The translations under genes and the position numbers were made by a program. The notes below the pieces were generated by a model, which saw nothing but the letters and a program-made list of their open reading frames with translations, ran no database searches and was not told where the DNA came from. A stretch of 64,000 nt of DNA from Pseudomonas sp. PB120 (GTDB lineage Bacteria; Pseudomonadota; Gammaproteobacteria; Pseudomonadales; Pseudomonadaceae). Below, one piece after another: positions 47,795 to 57,209 of the stretch (within the stretch, counting starts at the first letter, position 1; each line of letters starts with the position of its first letter). The DNA is taken from assembly GCF_009761815.1 (NCBI RefSeq), contig NZ_RWIN01000088.1:1-64000 (forward strand), given 5' to 3'.

Positions 47795-48712
47795 TTATTG
47801 AAATCCTCGGCGGCCCTGCAAACCGCCGGTGTGGATGAAGATCAGGCGCGTCCCTTGTTCGAATCTTCCGGCATCGACTTGCTGCTTGAGCATCAGCAGT
47901 GCCTTACCGGTATACAGCGGTTCCAGAGGAATGCGACTGGCCGATTCGGTCTGTTCGATGAACGCCAGCAACGGTGGATCGACTTTGGCGAAGCCCCCGC
48001 GGCTGGCGTCGAACAGTTGGTAATCTGAACGCTGCAACCCCGCCGCTTGCACAATCGAGCCGACCTGCTGCGCGACGCCGTGATCGTCGGGCACTGCCAA
48101 CGCACCATAAACCGGATGCTCTCCCGCTTCGGCCATCACCAGGCCGGCTAGCGTCGTGCCGGTACCGCACGCCAGCCACCAACCGTCGTAGTCAGCCCAG
48201 CCCAAACCGCTCAGTTGCTCGTGAACCATCGCTTTGAGCGGCATGCAGCCTGTTGCGCCCGGCAAGCCTCCGCCACCTTCAGGCACTGGATACAGTTGCG
48301 GATACTGCGCCTGCCAGGGCTCCCAGAAACCCGCTTCGTGACGTGCGCGATAGCCGCCATAACCGAGCCAGTGCAACTGCATGCCAAAGGCCTGCAAGTC
48401 GTTCACGGTCGGGGTGTCCTGAGGGTGCCCGCGCAGCAGGCCGACGGTGGGAAAACCGAAGCGCTTGCCGGCAGCGGCCAGTGCATGCAGGTGATTGGAA
48501 TGAGCACCGCCCAGGCTGATGATGCCTTTGGCCCCGGAGAGGTCGGCAGCTTTGAGATGCTCAACGAGCTTGAACCATTTGTTGCCGCTGATCAGCGGGT
48601 CGATCTGGTCCAGGCGCAGGACCGCGACTTCGATGCCGGCAGTTTTCAGCCAGTCGAGATGAAGGGGTTCGAGGGGGGCTTGGGGGAGCCAGTGGCAGGA
48701 GGGAAAAAGCAT
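47795..48712 (-). CDS. D-cysteine desulfhydrase / ACC deaminase family PLP enzyme
   Basis: A 305-residue fold-type II PLP enzyme. The PLP lysine is probably K45 in ISGNKWFKL, followed by GAHSNHLHALAAAGKRFG (about 75-92). Members include D-cysteine desulfhydrase and 1-aminocyclopropane-1-carboxylate deaminase. The sequence GNKWFKL, rather than the GNKTRKLE of true ACC deaminases, argues against firm assignment as ACC deaminase. The ATG at 48712 excludes a frame extension into repeat DNA. Confidence 0.87.
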   Translation of the reverse strand: MLFPSCHWLPQAPLEPLHLDWLKTAGIEVAVLRLDQIDPLISGNKWFKLVEHLKAADLSGAKGIISLGGAHSNHLHALAAAGKRFGFPTVGLLRGHPQDTPTVNDLQAFGMQLHWLGYGGYRARHEAGFWEPWQAQYPQLYPVPEGGGGLPGATGCMPLKAMVHEQLSGLGWADYDGWWLACGTGTTLAGLVMAEAGEHPVYGALAVPDDHGVAQQVGSIVQAAGLQRSDYQLFDASRGGFAKVDPPLLAFIEQTESASRIPLEPLYTGKALLMLKQQVDAGRFEQGTRLIFIHTGGLQGRRGFQ

Positions 48713-48760
48713 CGGCTCTATGCGACTTGGAAAAGAACCGAGTCTACCAGCCAACGCAAT

Positions 48761-48876
48761 CCGTGTAGCAGCTGCCGAGCGTGCGAGGCTGCGTCGGGCT
48801 GCGCAGCGGCCCCCGGAGGGGCGGTCCTGCGGACACGCAACGCAGCCTCGCACGCTCGGCAGCTGCTACACGGATT
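48761..48876. repeat. Second GTAGCAGCTG-family inverted repeat
   Basis: GTGTAGCAGCTGCCGAGCGT and continuation GCGAGGCTGCGTCGGGCTGCG at 48763-48804 pair with the complement ending at 48876, around a short GC-rich centre (GCCCCCGGAGGGGC). Same family as 21961-22137. It lies in the divergence-free gap between fadH and the desulfhydrase-like gene. Confidence 0.87.
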
Positions 48877-48886
48877 TGGGTTTACG

Positions 48887-50947
<2,061 letters not shown>

Positions 50948-51135
50948 TCACGGAAAAAGTGCAGGAGCTCTACGGCCCCCATCAGTCATGTTGCACAGAC
51001 TAAGAGTCGCGCCCGTGTCACTCAATGACCGAAACTGACAACTTATTGATCCAAATGCGCACTAGTCCTTGGCAAGCGTGCGCATGGGCCCTACCCTAGT
51101 CGCGAACCCTGCACACGGCCGCTGACTGTTTCCCC

Positions 51136-52266
51136 ATGCGCAAACTTCTGTACCTGACCTTCTCCATGGCGTTGATCGCCGCCCTCACGTTCTATGCAAT
51201 GTGGGCCGCGGATCGTCCGGCGGGTCATTACCTGTCGGACCTGCGAATCAACCTGGCCATCGATCAAGGCACGCCCGCCGATCGCGGCAACCTGCTGGGC
51301 ATCCAGCCCGAATTGTTCCCCACCGACTACCAAAGCCCAGAGCGCTTGCACCGCAAGCTCGCCGCTTACTTGCAGAAGGCTCAGGACCAGGGCCTGTTGA
51401 ATGAGAAAACCATCGTCGTTCTGCCGGAACACGTTGGCACCTGGCTGATGGTCAGCGGCGAGAAAGACGAGTTGTACCAGGCCACAACGCTCAAGGAAGC
51501 CATGAACTGGCTGGCGGTGAGCAACCCCTGGAAATTCCTGCGCGCGCTGGTCAGTGCCACGGGCGACCGGCGACTGGATGACGCTCACCTGCGCATGAAA
51601 GCCAAGGGCATGGCCAAGGATTACCAGGCATTGTTCGGCGGCCTGGCGAAGGAGTTCCACGTCACGCTGGTCGCCGGCTCCATCGTGCTACCCGACCCCA
51701 GTGTCATCGACGGCACCCTGAAAATCGGCCGGGGAGCCTTGTACAACAGCAGCGTGGTGTTCGGCCGCGATGGCCTGCCGATCGGCCAGCCCCAGCGGCA
51801 GATGCACCCGATATTCGCGGAACATGAGGTGATCGAGGCCAACGGCGAGCACACACTCAACATCGTCGACACCCCGGCCGGACGCCTGGGTGTGCTGATC
51901 GGCAGCGACAGCTGGTACCCCGATAATTACCGCAAGCTGGATGACCAAGGCGCACAATTGGTGGCGGTCCCGGCGTATGTTATCGGGCGCGGCACATGGG
52001 ACAAGCCGTGGCGCGGCTACAAAGGCCTGACGACGCCAGGTTCCGTCAGCCTCAAGCCTGGCGAGCTCAGCGAAGGCCAGGCCTGGCATCGCCTGACACT
52101 GACCGCGCAACCGCCCAGCAGCCAGGCAATCGCCGGCATGAGTGTGTTTTTGCGGGGTCAGTTCTGGGATCAAGGCAGCGCCGGCCAGAGTTTTCTCAGC
52201 AGCAACGGGCAACAATTCGCTGATGGCAACGCCCGAGGCGCGCGCCTGTTGAACCTGTGGTTGTAG
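51136..52266 (+). CDS. Membrane-anchored nitrilase-fold protein, catalytic residues missing
   Basis: A 376-residue protein with one N-terminal membrane helix (about 4-24) and a carbon-nitrogen hydrolase fold. The triad glutamate is present (E98 in VVLPEHVG). The lysine position reads QPQRQMHP, with glutamine (Q222) where lysine is expected. The nucleophile position reads GVLIGSDSWYP, with G256 in place of cysteine. It is therefore probably not an active nitrilase/amidase unless S257 acts instead. Its stop is four bases before the AraC start, so the two are an operon. No function is proposed. Confidence 0.82.
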   Translation: MRKLLYLTFSMALIAALTFYAMWAADRPAGHYLSDLRINLAIDQGTPADRGNLLGIQPELFPTDYQSPERLHRKLAAYLQKAQDQGLLNEKTIVVLPEHVGTWLMVSGEKDELYQATTLKEAMNWLAVSNPWKFLRALVSATGDRRLDDAHLRMKAKGMAKDYQALFGGLAKEFHVTLVAGSIVLPDPSVIDGTLKIGRGALYNSSVVFGRDGLPIGQPQRQMHPIFAEHEVIEANGEHTLNIVDTPAGRLGVLIGSDSWYPDNYRKLDDQGAQLVAVPAYVIGRGTWDKPWRGYKGLTTPGSVSLKPGELSEGQAWHRLTLTAQPPSSQAIAGMSVFLRGQFWDQGSAGQSFLSSNGQQFADGNARGARLLNLWL

Positions 52267-52269
52267 GCC

Positions 52270-53310
52270 ATGAAACCGTTGCCGATGCGTTTGGGTGATC
52301 TGTCAGTCGGCTTCGTCCACAGCCTCGCCGATGCCGTGCGCAGTTACGGCGCAGACCCGCAGCCGCTGCTCGAACAATATGGCCTGGACGCCGCGCGCCT
52401 TGGCGAAGTCGGTGCCCGGCTCTCGATTCCGCGCTACATGCGTCTTGGCCACGGCGCCATTCAACTGATCGACAACCCGGCCTTGGGCTTGCGCATGGGT
52501 CAGCTCAGTCGCCTGAGCCAGGCCGGCCTCGCCGGCGTCACCGCCGCGCAAGCACCGACAGTGCGAGAAGCGGCCCGCTGCCTGATCCGTTTCGAAGCCC
52601 TGTACGGTTCCAACTATCGCGGACAATCGAGCTTTCACGAAGACGCCCAAGGTGCCTGGCTGCGGTTTTATTCCATCAGCCCCTACAACGCCTATAACCG
52701 CTTCGTGGTGGATTCGATCATCGCCGGGTGGTTACAGCAATTGTCCAGCATCAGCCATGCCCCGCTGTGTGCCGACCGCATCGAAATCGAATTCGAAGCG
52801 CCGGAATACCGCGAGGCCTACGCGGTGCTGGGTGACTGTCCGATTCAGTTTGGCTGCGAGCACAATCAACTGCGCTTGAGCCTGGAAAGCCTCGCCCAAC
52901 GGAATCCCCAGCACTGCCCGAGCACCTGGCGACACTTGCTGCAACTGTGCGAACGGGAACTGGAGCAACTGACACGCACCCGCAGCCTGCGTGAACGCAT
53001 CACTCAGTTACTGGGGCCGTTACTCAATGGTGGTCGGGAGCCCGACCTGGAAGAAGTGGCGGCACGCCTGAAGCTGCCCACCTGGACCTTGCGTCGCAAA
53101 CTCGCCGAGGAAGGCACGCAATTCCGCGCCATTCTCAACGACACGCGTCGCGACCTTGCCATGACCTACATCCGCGATACCGAACTGGCGTTCGGAGAAA
53201 TCGCCTACCTGCTGGGTTTTGCTTCAGCCGAAGCGTTCCAACGGGCTTTCAAACGCTGGAACGGCCAGACCCCTGGCGAATTTCGCCGCAGTCATCGCCA
53301 TTCCGCCTGA
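52270..53310 (+). CDS. AraC-family transcriptional regulator (OruR/ArgR-like layout)
   Basis: A 346-residue regulator. The N-terminal Arabinose_bd-type effector domain (about 20-205) is followed by a C-terminal double helix-turn-helix (about 245-342; SLRERITQLLGPLL, then GEIAYLLGFASAEAFQRAFKRW). It is co-transcribed with the nitrilase-fold gene, which is likely its target or sensor partner. The effector is unknown. Confidence 0.9.
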   Translation: MKPLPMRLGDLSVGFVHSLADAVRSYGADPQPLLEQYGLDAARLGEVGARLSIPRYMRLGHGAIQLIDNPALGLRMGQLSRLSQAGLAGVTAAQAPTVREAARCLIRFEALYGSNYRGQSSFHEDAQGAWLRFYSISPYNAYNRFVVDSIIAGWLQQLSSISHAPLCADRIEIEFEAPEYREAYAVLGDCPIQFGCEHNQLRLSLESLAQRNPQHCPSTWRHLLQLCERELEQLTRTRSLRERITQLLGPLLNGGREPDLEEVAARLKLPTWTLRRKLAEEGTQFRAILNDTRRDLAMTYIRDTELAFGEIAYLLGFASAEAFQRAFKRWNGQTPGEFRRSHRHSA

Positions 53311-53313
53311 CGC

Positions 53314-53400
53314 TTACAGCTCGGTCGCGTCTTCGGCGGGCTCCAGCGGGTCCAGTTCAAATGCCTGGAATTCCAACAGCTCTTCTTGATAATCGTCCAT
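53314..53400 (-). CDS. Possible 28-residue acidic small protein
   Basis: A 28-codon frame beginning MDDYQEELLEFQAFELDPL, with 11 acidic residues and no basic residue. A GGGGGA sequence about 12 bases upstream of the ATG could serve as a ribosome site. It is convergent with the AraC gene, with three bases between stops. I recall similar very short acidic annotated proteins in Pseudomonas but cannot name one; the function is unknown. Confidence 0.45.
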   Translation of the reverse strand: MDDYQEELLEFQAFELDPLEPAEDATEL

Positions 53401-53615
53401 TTTCCAATCCCCCACTGCTCGTTCAAAAAACGCTTGATTAAATGACCTTCGCCTTAAGCATAAAGTGCCCGCGTGAAAGAAAAATGACGCGTGCACAGCA
53501 TCACACCGCTACTTGATAAAACGTAGCAGGCGGTCAGGAATTTATCACAGGATTTTTTCGATAGAAGCTGTAGGACTACAGCCTGGCTTGATACAGATCA
53601 ATCATGAGCGCCGTC

Positions 53616-53646
53616 ACGGGTTCGGTGTCTTCTGACACGAACCCGT
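53616..53646. terminator. Hairpin downstream of the DUF2242 gene
   Basis: ACGGGTTCGGTGTC pairs with GACACGAACCCGT with one bulged base and a TTCT loop. It lies about 15 bases past the DUF2242 stop on the minus strand. There is no T-run, so termination is tentative. Confidence 0.55.
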
Positions 53647-53661
53647 AACACCCCCACCCAA

Positions 53662-54480
53662 TTACTGACCGGTGACGGGCATGGCCGGGATCGGCTCGCT
53701 CGGCGGAGCCATGTTGCTCGGGTTCGCCGGTGGAGTAATGGTTTCCGCAGTCGGTGCCGGCTCAGTGTTTTCGGCCGGCGTAATCGGTGCCGTTTCAGCT
53801 GGCGGGGCAACTGGCTCCGAGGCGGTCGGCGCCGCTTCGGCAGGTGTCGGCGTCGGGGCCGGGGTTGGCGCTAACGCGGCCGGTGCAGCCTTGGGTTCAG
53901 GCACGCCCAGGTCGGTTTTCGGCTTCTCGACGATATGCGCAGCCTTCTTCGCTTCCGGCGGCAGGAACAGCTCGACCAGGGTGAAGAAACGTTCATAGAA
54001 CTTGGCCGACGAGACGGTTTCGCTGGCGACCTTGACCATCGAGTCGTCGGACGAACCGATCGGCATCGACACCGAGCCCAATACACCCACACCCAGGCTG
54101 GCGGAGTTGTTGGTCTTCTTCAGCGCATAACGATCCTGCAAGGCGTTGGCGAACATGGTGGCATGGTGGCCTTCGGTGCCGTCATCGGCACACACCACAC
54201 TGAAGCTGATCTCCATGTGGGTATCGCCCGTTTGCTGGAAGCTCTTGTGACCGCTGACCAGTTTCGGATCGCTGCTGGTGATGATGTAGCCCTGGCTGAG
54301 CAACGCTCGACGAGCGGCTTCGCAGGTCTGGGCATCGGTCACCGGGTAGTTACGGGAAAATGTTCCGGAGTCGTCAAAGTTCTCATGCTCATAGATGGCG
54401 GACTTTTTTGACGAGCAACCGGCCGCAGCGGCCAGCACCAACGCCAGCCCGGCAACACGCATGGGAAATGAATTAAACAT
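53662..54480 (-). CDS. DUF2242 lipoprotein with Pro/Ala-rich tail
   Basis: A 272-residue predicted lipoprotein: signal peptide with lipobox AAAAGCSS (cysteine at about residue 22), DUF2242-type globular domain (about 30-190), and a C-terminal tail of about 80 residues rich in Pro, Ala, Thr and Glu (TPAPTPTPAEAAPT). The tail is probably disordered and may span the periplasm or peptidoglycan. The function of DUF2242 is unknown. Confidence 0.85.
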   Translation of the reverse strand: MFNSFPMRVAGLALVLAAAAGCSSKKSAIYEHENFDDSGTFSRNYPVTDAQTCEAARRALLSQGYIITSSDPKLVSGHKSFQQTGDTHMEISFSVVCADDGTEGHHATMFANALQDRYALKKTNNSASLGVGVLGSVSMPIGSSDDSMVKVASETVSSAKFYERFFTLVELFLPPEAKKAAHIVEKPKTDLGVPEPKAAPAALAPTPAPTPTPAEAAPTASEPVAPPAETAPITPAENTEPAPTAETITPPANPSNMAPPSEPIPAMPVTGQ

Positions 54481-54623
54481 TGAACATCCTGAGGAAATCG
54501 GTTCGGGGCGTATTGTGCAACAGAACGATGCTTAGCGTCGCATCGATTGTGTCTTAAAACAGTTACAGGCTTATTGACCCCCGGTTGACGGGAATGTCCC
54601 ACAGGCAAATGACAGACGGATAC

Positions 54624-54652
54624 AAAAAACCCCAGCCTTGCGGCCGGGGTTC
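54624..54652 (-). terminator. Intrinsic terminator of ppiD
   Basis: On the minus strand AACCCCGGCC and GGCTGGGGTT pair around a GCAA loop, followed by a T-run (complement of the A-run at 54624-54629). It lies about 30 bases past the ppiD stop. Confidence 0.92.
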
Positions 54653-54679
54653 TTGTATAGCTCTTAGCTCAGTCTGACA

Positions 54680-56551
54680 TCAGTAACGCTTGATGTCGGC
54701 CTGGCTTTCCAACTGTTTGCGGTAAGCCGCAAAGTCTTGCTGGCCAATACGCGAAGCGAGGTAGCGACGGTATTGAGCCTTCTCTTCGTCAGTCGGGGCT
54801 GCCGCTTCGTTCACACTGTTGAGGCGCACGATCACCAGGCTGCCATCAGCCAGGGTCACGTTGCTGAAGGTCGGCTTGTCCTTCGCCGACGGCTTCGGCA
54901 TGCGGAACAGTGCCTGCAGCACAGCTGGGTCAACGCCTTCCTGGGCGCGAGTGGCGGCCTGGGTGACTTTCCAGTTCTGACCGTCAATGGCCTTGTCCAG
55001 CGGCGTCTTGCCTTCGCGCAGGCTGGCGATCAGCTCTTCAGCCTTGGTCTTGGCGGCAGCACTGGCGTGCTCCTTGGCCAATTGCCCGCGGATGCTCGCG
55101 TTCACGCTTTCGAGCGGCAGTTGTGCAGGCTTCAGGTGTTCCTTGGCGCGCAGAACGACGACCGTTTCCGGATCCAGCTCAATGGCGGTGCTGTTGGCAC
55201 CTTCATCCAGCACTTCAGGACTGAACGCGGCGGTAACCACGGCACGGTTGGCCGCAACACCTTCGCCACCTTCACGGCCGAACGGCTTGGAGGTGTGAAC
55301 GGTCAGTTTCAGGTCCTGCGCCGGCTGAGCCAGGTCGGAAGACTCGAACGTGGAGTCTTCCAATTGCTTGGTCGCCTCGACGAAACGCTGCTCGACCTGC
55401 TGGGTTTTCAGCTCGCGGGTCAGCTTGTCTTTCAGACTGGCCAACGTAGGCACTTCCGGTGCTTCAACGCCCAGCAACTTGATCAGGTGGAAACCGAATT
55501 CGGTGCGTACTGGCGCCGACACCTGATCCTTGGTCAACGCGTACAGCGCTGTTTCGAACGCTGGATCGTAGACACCCGGACCTGCGTAGCCCAAGTCACC
55601 GCCGTTGTTCGCCGAACCCGGGTCCTGGGAGAATTCCTTGGCCAAGGCCTCGAATTTCTCGCCTTTGGCCAGGCGCGCCTGAATCTCTTCGATCTTGGCC
55701 TTGGCTTGCGCCTCGGTCACCTTGCCATTCACTTCGATCAGAATGTGCGCCGCCCGACGTTGTTCGGACAGGTTCGCGATTTCTTTCTGATACGCCGCTT
55801 GCAGGTCTTCGTCCTTGACGCTGACCTGATCAAAGAAGGAAGCCTTCTTCAACTCGAGGTAATCGATGACCACCTGATCAGGCGTCATGAATTCCTTGGC
55901 GTGTTCGTCGTAGTAGGCCTTGACCTCTTCGTCGGTCAGCTTCACAGCCGCCGGGTCAGCCTTGACGTTCAGGAAAGCGAAGTCGCGGGTCTGTTTTTCC
56001 AGACGGGCGAATGCCAGCACCTGTGCGTCAGTGACGAAACCACTGCCTGCCAAACCGGCACGGAGCTGACCGATCAGCATTTCCTGGGCCAGCATCTGGC
56101 GGAACTGCATCCGGCTGTAGCCGAGTTGACGAATAACCTGATCGAAACGCTCGGAGCTGAACTTGCCATCCACCTGGAATTCAGGCGTCTGCAGGATCAC
56201 TTGGTCCAACGCCGCTTCGGAAAAAGCGAATTTCGATTTTTCTGCGCCTTGCAGCAGCAGTTTGCGATCGATCAAGCCTTTGAGGGCCGATTCGCGCAGC
56301 ATTTTTTCATCGAGCAAAGAAGCGTCGAAATCCTTGCCCAGCTGTTGCATCAGCTGACGGCGTTGCATATCGACCGCTTGGCTGAGCTCGTTCTGGCTGA
56401 TTTCTTCGCCATTGACCTTAGCCGCATCATTGCTGTGCGTCGTGGCCTTGAAGATGGCGTCGAAACCGGTCAAAGCCATCAGTGCAACGATGACCCCGAT
56501 GATGGTCTTGGCAATCCAGCCTTGTGAATTGTCCCTGATATTCTGCAGCAT
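54680..56551 (-). CDS. ppiD: Periplasmic folding chaperone PpiD
   Basis: A 623-residue inner-membrane-anchored SurA-like chaperone. One membrane helix lies at about 15-34, with an N-terminal SurA-like chaperone region (about 40-200) and a parvulin-type PPIase domain at about 265-360 (AAHILIEV; DLGYAGPGVYDPAFETAL). A long C-terminal chaperone region follows. It helps newly exported proteins at the Sec translocon. Its place after hupB and lon matches other Pseudomonas. Confidence 0.95.
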   Translation of the reverse strand: MLQNIRDNSQGWIAKTIIGVIVALMALTGFDAIFKATTHSNDAAKVNGEEISQNELSQAVDMQRRQLMQQLGKDFDASLLDEKMLRESALKGLIDRKLLLQGAEKSKFAFSEAALDQVILQTPEFQVDGKFSSERFDQVIRQLGYSRMQFRQMLAQEMLIGQLRAGLAGSGFVTDAQVLAFARLEKQTRDFAFLNVKADPAAVKLTDEEVKAYYDEHAKEFMTPDQVVIDYLELKKASFFDQVSVKDEDLQAAYQKEIANLSEQRRAAHILIEVNGKVTEAQAKAKIEEIQARLAKGEKFEALAKEFSQDPGSANNGGDLGYAGPGVYDPAFETALYALTKDQVSAPVRTEFGFHLIKLLGVEAPEVPTLASLKDKLTRELKTQQVEQRFVEATKQLEDSTFESSDLAQPAQDLKLTVHTSKPFGREGGEGVAANRAVVTAAFSPEVLDEGANSTAIELDPETVVVLRAKEHLKPAQLPLESVNASIRGQLAKEHASAAAKTKAEELIASLREGKTPLDKAIDGQNWKVTQAATRAQEGVDPAVLQALFRMPKPSAKDKPTFSNVTLADGSLVIVRLNSVNEAAAPTDEEKAQYRRYLASRIGQQDFAAYRKQLESQADIKRY

Positions 56552-56617
56552 GCGTCCCCCAGAAACGGTTGAACTTCAAAATTAGGCAACCGTGGAGCGT
56601 GGGTAGAATCCGGATAG

Positions 56618-56646
56618 AAGAAAGGCGCATCCGAGGATGCGCCTTC
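56618..56646 (-). terminator. Hairpin downstream of the tRNA-like sequence
   Basis: An 11-base-pair perfect stem (AAGGCGCATCC/GGATGCGCCTT) with a two-base centre, followed on the minus strand by TTTCTTC. It lies eight bases past the 3' end of the tRNA-like element, where a tRNA terminator would be expected. Confidence 0.75.
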
Positions 56647-56653
56647 TCGTAAC

Positions 56654-56731
56654 TGGCGGAGCGGACCGAGGGTTCGAACGTGCGATCCTCGGCGTCTCGG
56701 ACCGGCGCGTTGCCGACTGGACTACCGCTCC
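56654..56731 (-). pseudogene. Decayed tRNA-Asp-like gene
   Basis: A 78-base sequence with a perfect 7-bp acceptor stem (GGAGCGG / CCGCTCC), G discriminator and encoded CCA, a recognisable D-loop (AGTCGG) and T-loop (GTTCGAAC). It aligns with Pseudomonas tRNA-Asp, but the anticodon arm is altered. The anticodon position reads GAG after C33 instead of U33, and the T-stem is not self-complementary. Instead CCGAGG and CCTCGG can form a different hairpin. It is probably a pseudogene. Function as a tRNA-like RNA is not excluded, because the ends and terminator are intact. Confidence 0.7.
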
Positions 56732-56784
56732 GCTGCCAGGTCAGGCATGACCCCGACCCGGATAGGCAAAAACCTGAATCGAAC

Positions 56785-57057
56785 TTAGTTGACAGCTTCT
56801 TTCAGTGCTTTACCGGCTTTGAAACCTGGTTTTTTGGCTGCTGCGATTTCCAGCGTCTTACCGGTCTGTGGGTTACGACCAATGCGAGCTGGACGATCGG
56901 TAACGGAGAAAGTACCGAAACCCACCAGAACAACAGAGTCGCCAGCCTTGAGAGCGCCAGTGACGGATTCGATTACAGCGTCCAGCGCACGGCCAGCAGC
57001 AGCTTTCGGGATATCAGCGGATGCAGCGATAGCATCAATCAGTTCCGACTTGTTCAC
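56785..57057 (-). CDS. hupB: HU family DNA-binding protein, beta subunit
   Basis: A 90-residue histone-like nucleoid protein: helical dimerisation half ([18 protein letters not shown]) and beta-arm region with [21 protein letters not shown], the standard HU signature, with the intercalating proline in RNPQTG. The GTG at 57057 is used because the protein then starts in the family-standard way. It lies between lon and ppiD, as in other Pseudomonas. Confidence 0.96.
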   Translation of the reverse strand: MNKSELIDAIAASADIPKAAAGRALDAVIESVTGALKAGDSVVLVGFGTFSVTDRPARIGRNPQTGKTLEIAAAKKPGFKAGKALKEAVN

Positions 57058-57155
57058 TCTAAGTCCCCTTATATCTATTTTGAGTATGATTCTAAGTTTT
57101 TTGGTGAAAGCAAAAACGAGTGCTGAATGGCCTACAGACACTATTGAAGAGCCGC

Positions 57156-57185
57156 TTTATAACAAGGGCTCTAAAAAGCTGTCAA
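57156..57185 (-). promoter_or_regulatory. Sigma-70 promoter of hupB
   Basis: On the minus strand a consensus TTGACA (57185-57180) and TATAAA (57161-57156) are 18 bases apart. Transcription would start near 57149, giving a leader of about 92 bases before the hupB GTG. The promoter lies between the lon stop and hupB. Confidence 0.85.
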
Positions 57186-57209
57186 GAAAGCCCCTCAGGC
57201 AAATGCGAA

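Noticed and set aside
47795..48712. Firm assignment as ACC deaminase (plant-growth promotion)
   Set aside because: The PLP loop reads GNKWFKL rather than the GNKTRKLE typical of true ACC deaminases, and D-cysteine desulfhydrases share the fold, so only the family is claimed.
54737..56527. 596-codon open frame on the plus strand
   Set aside because: Antisense shadow of ppiD; low-complexity Leu/Gly/Gln-rich translation.
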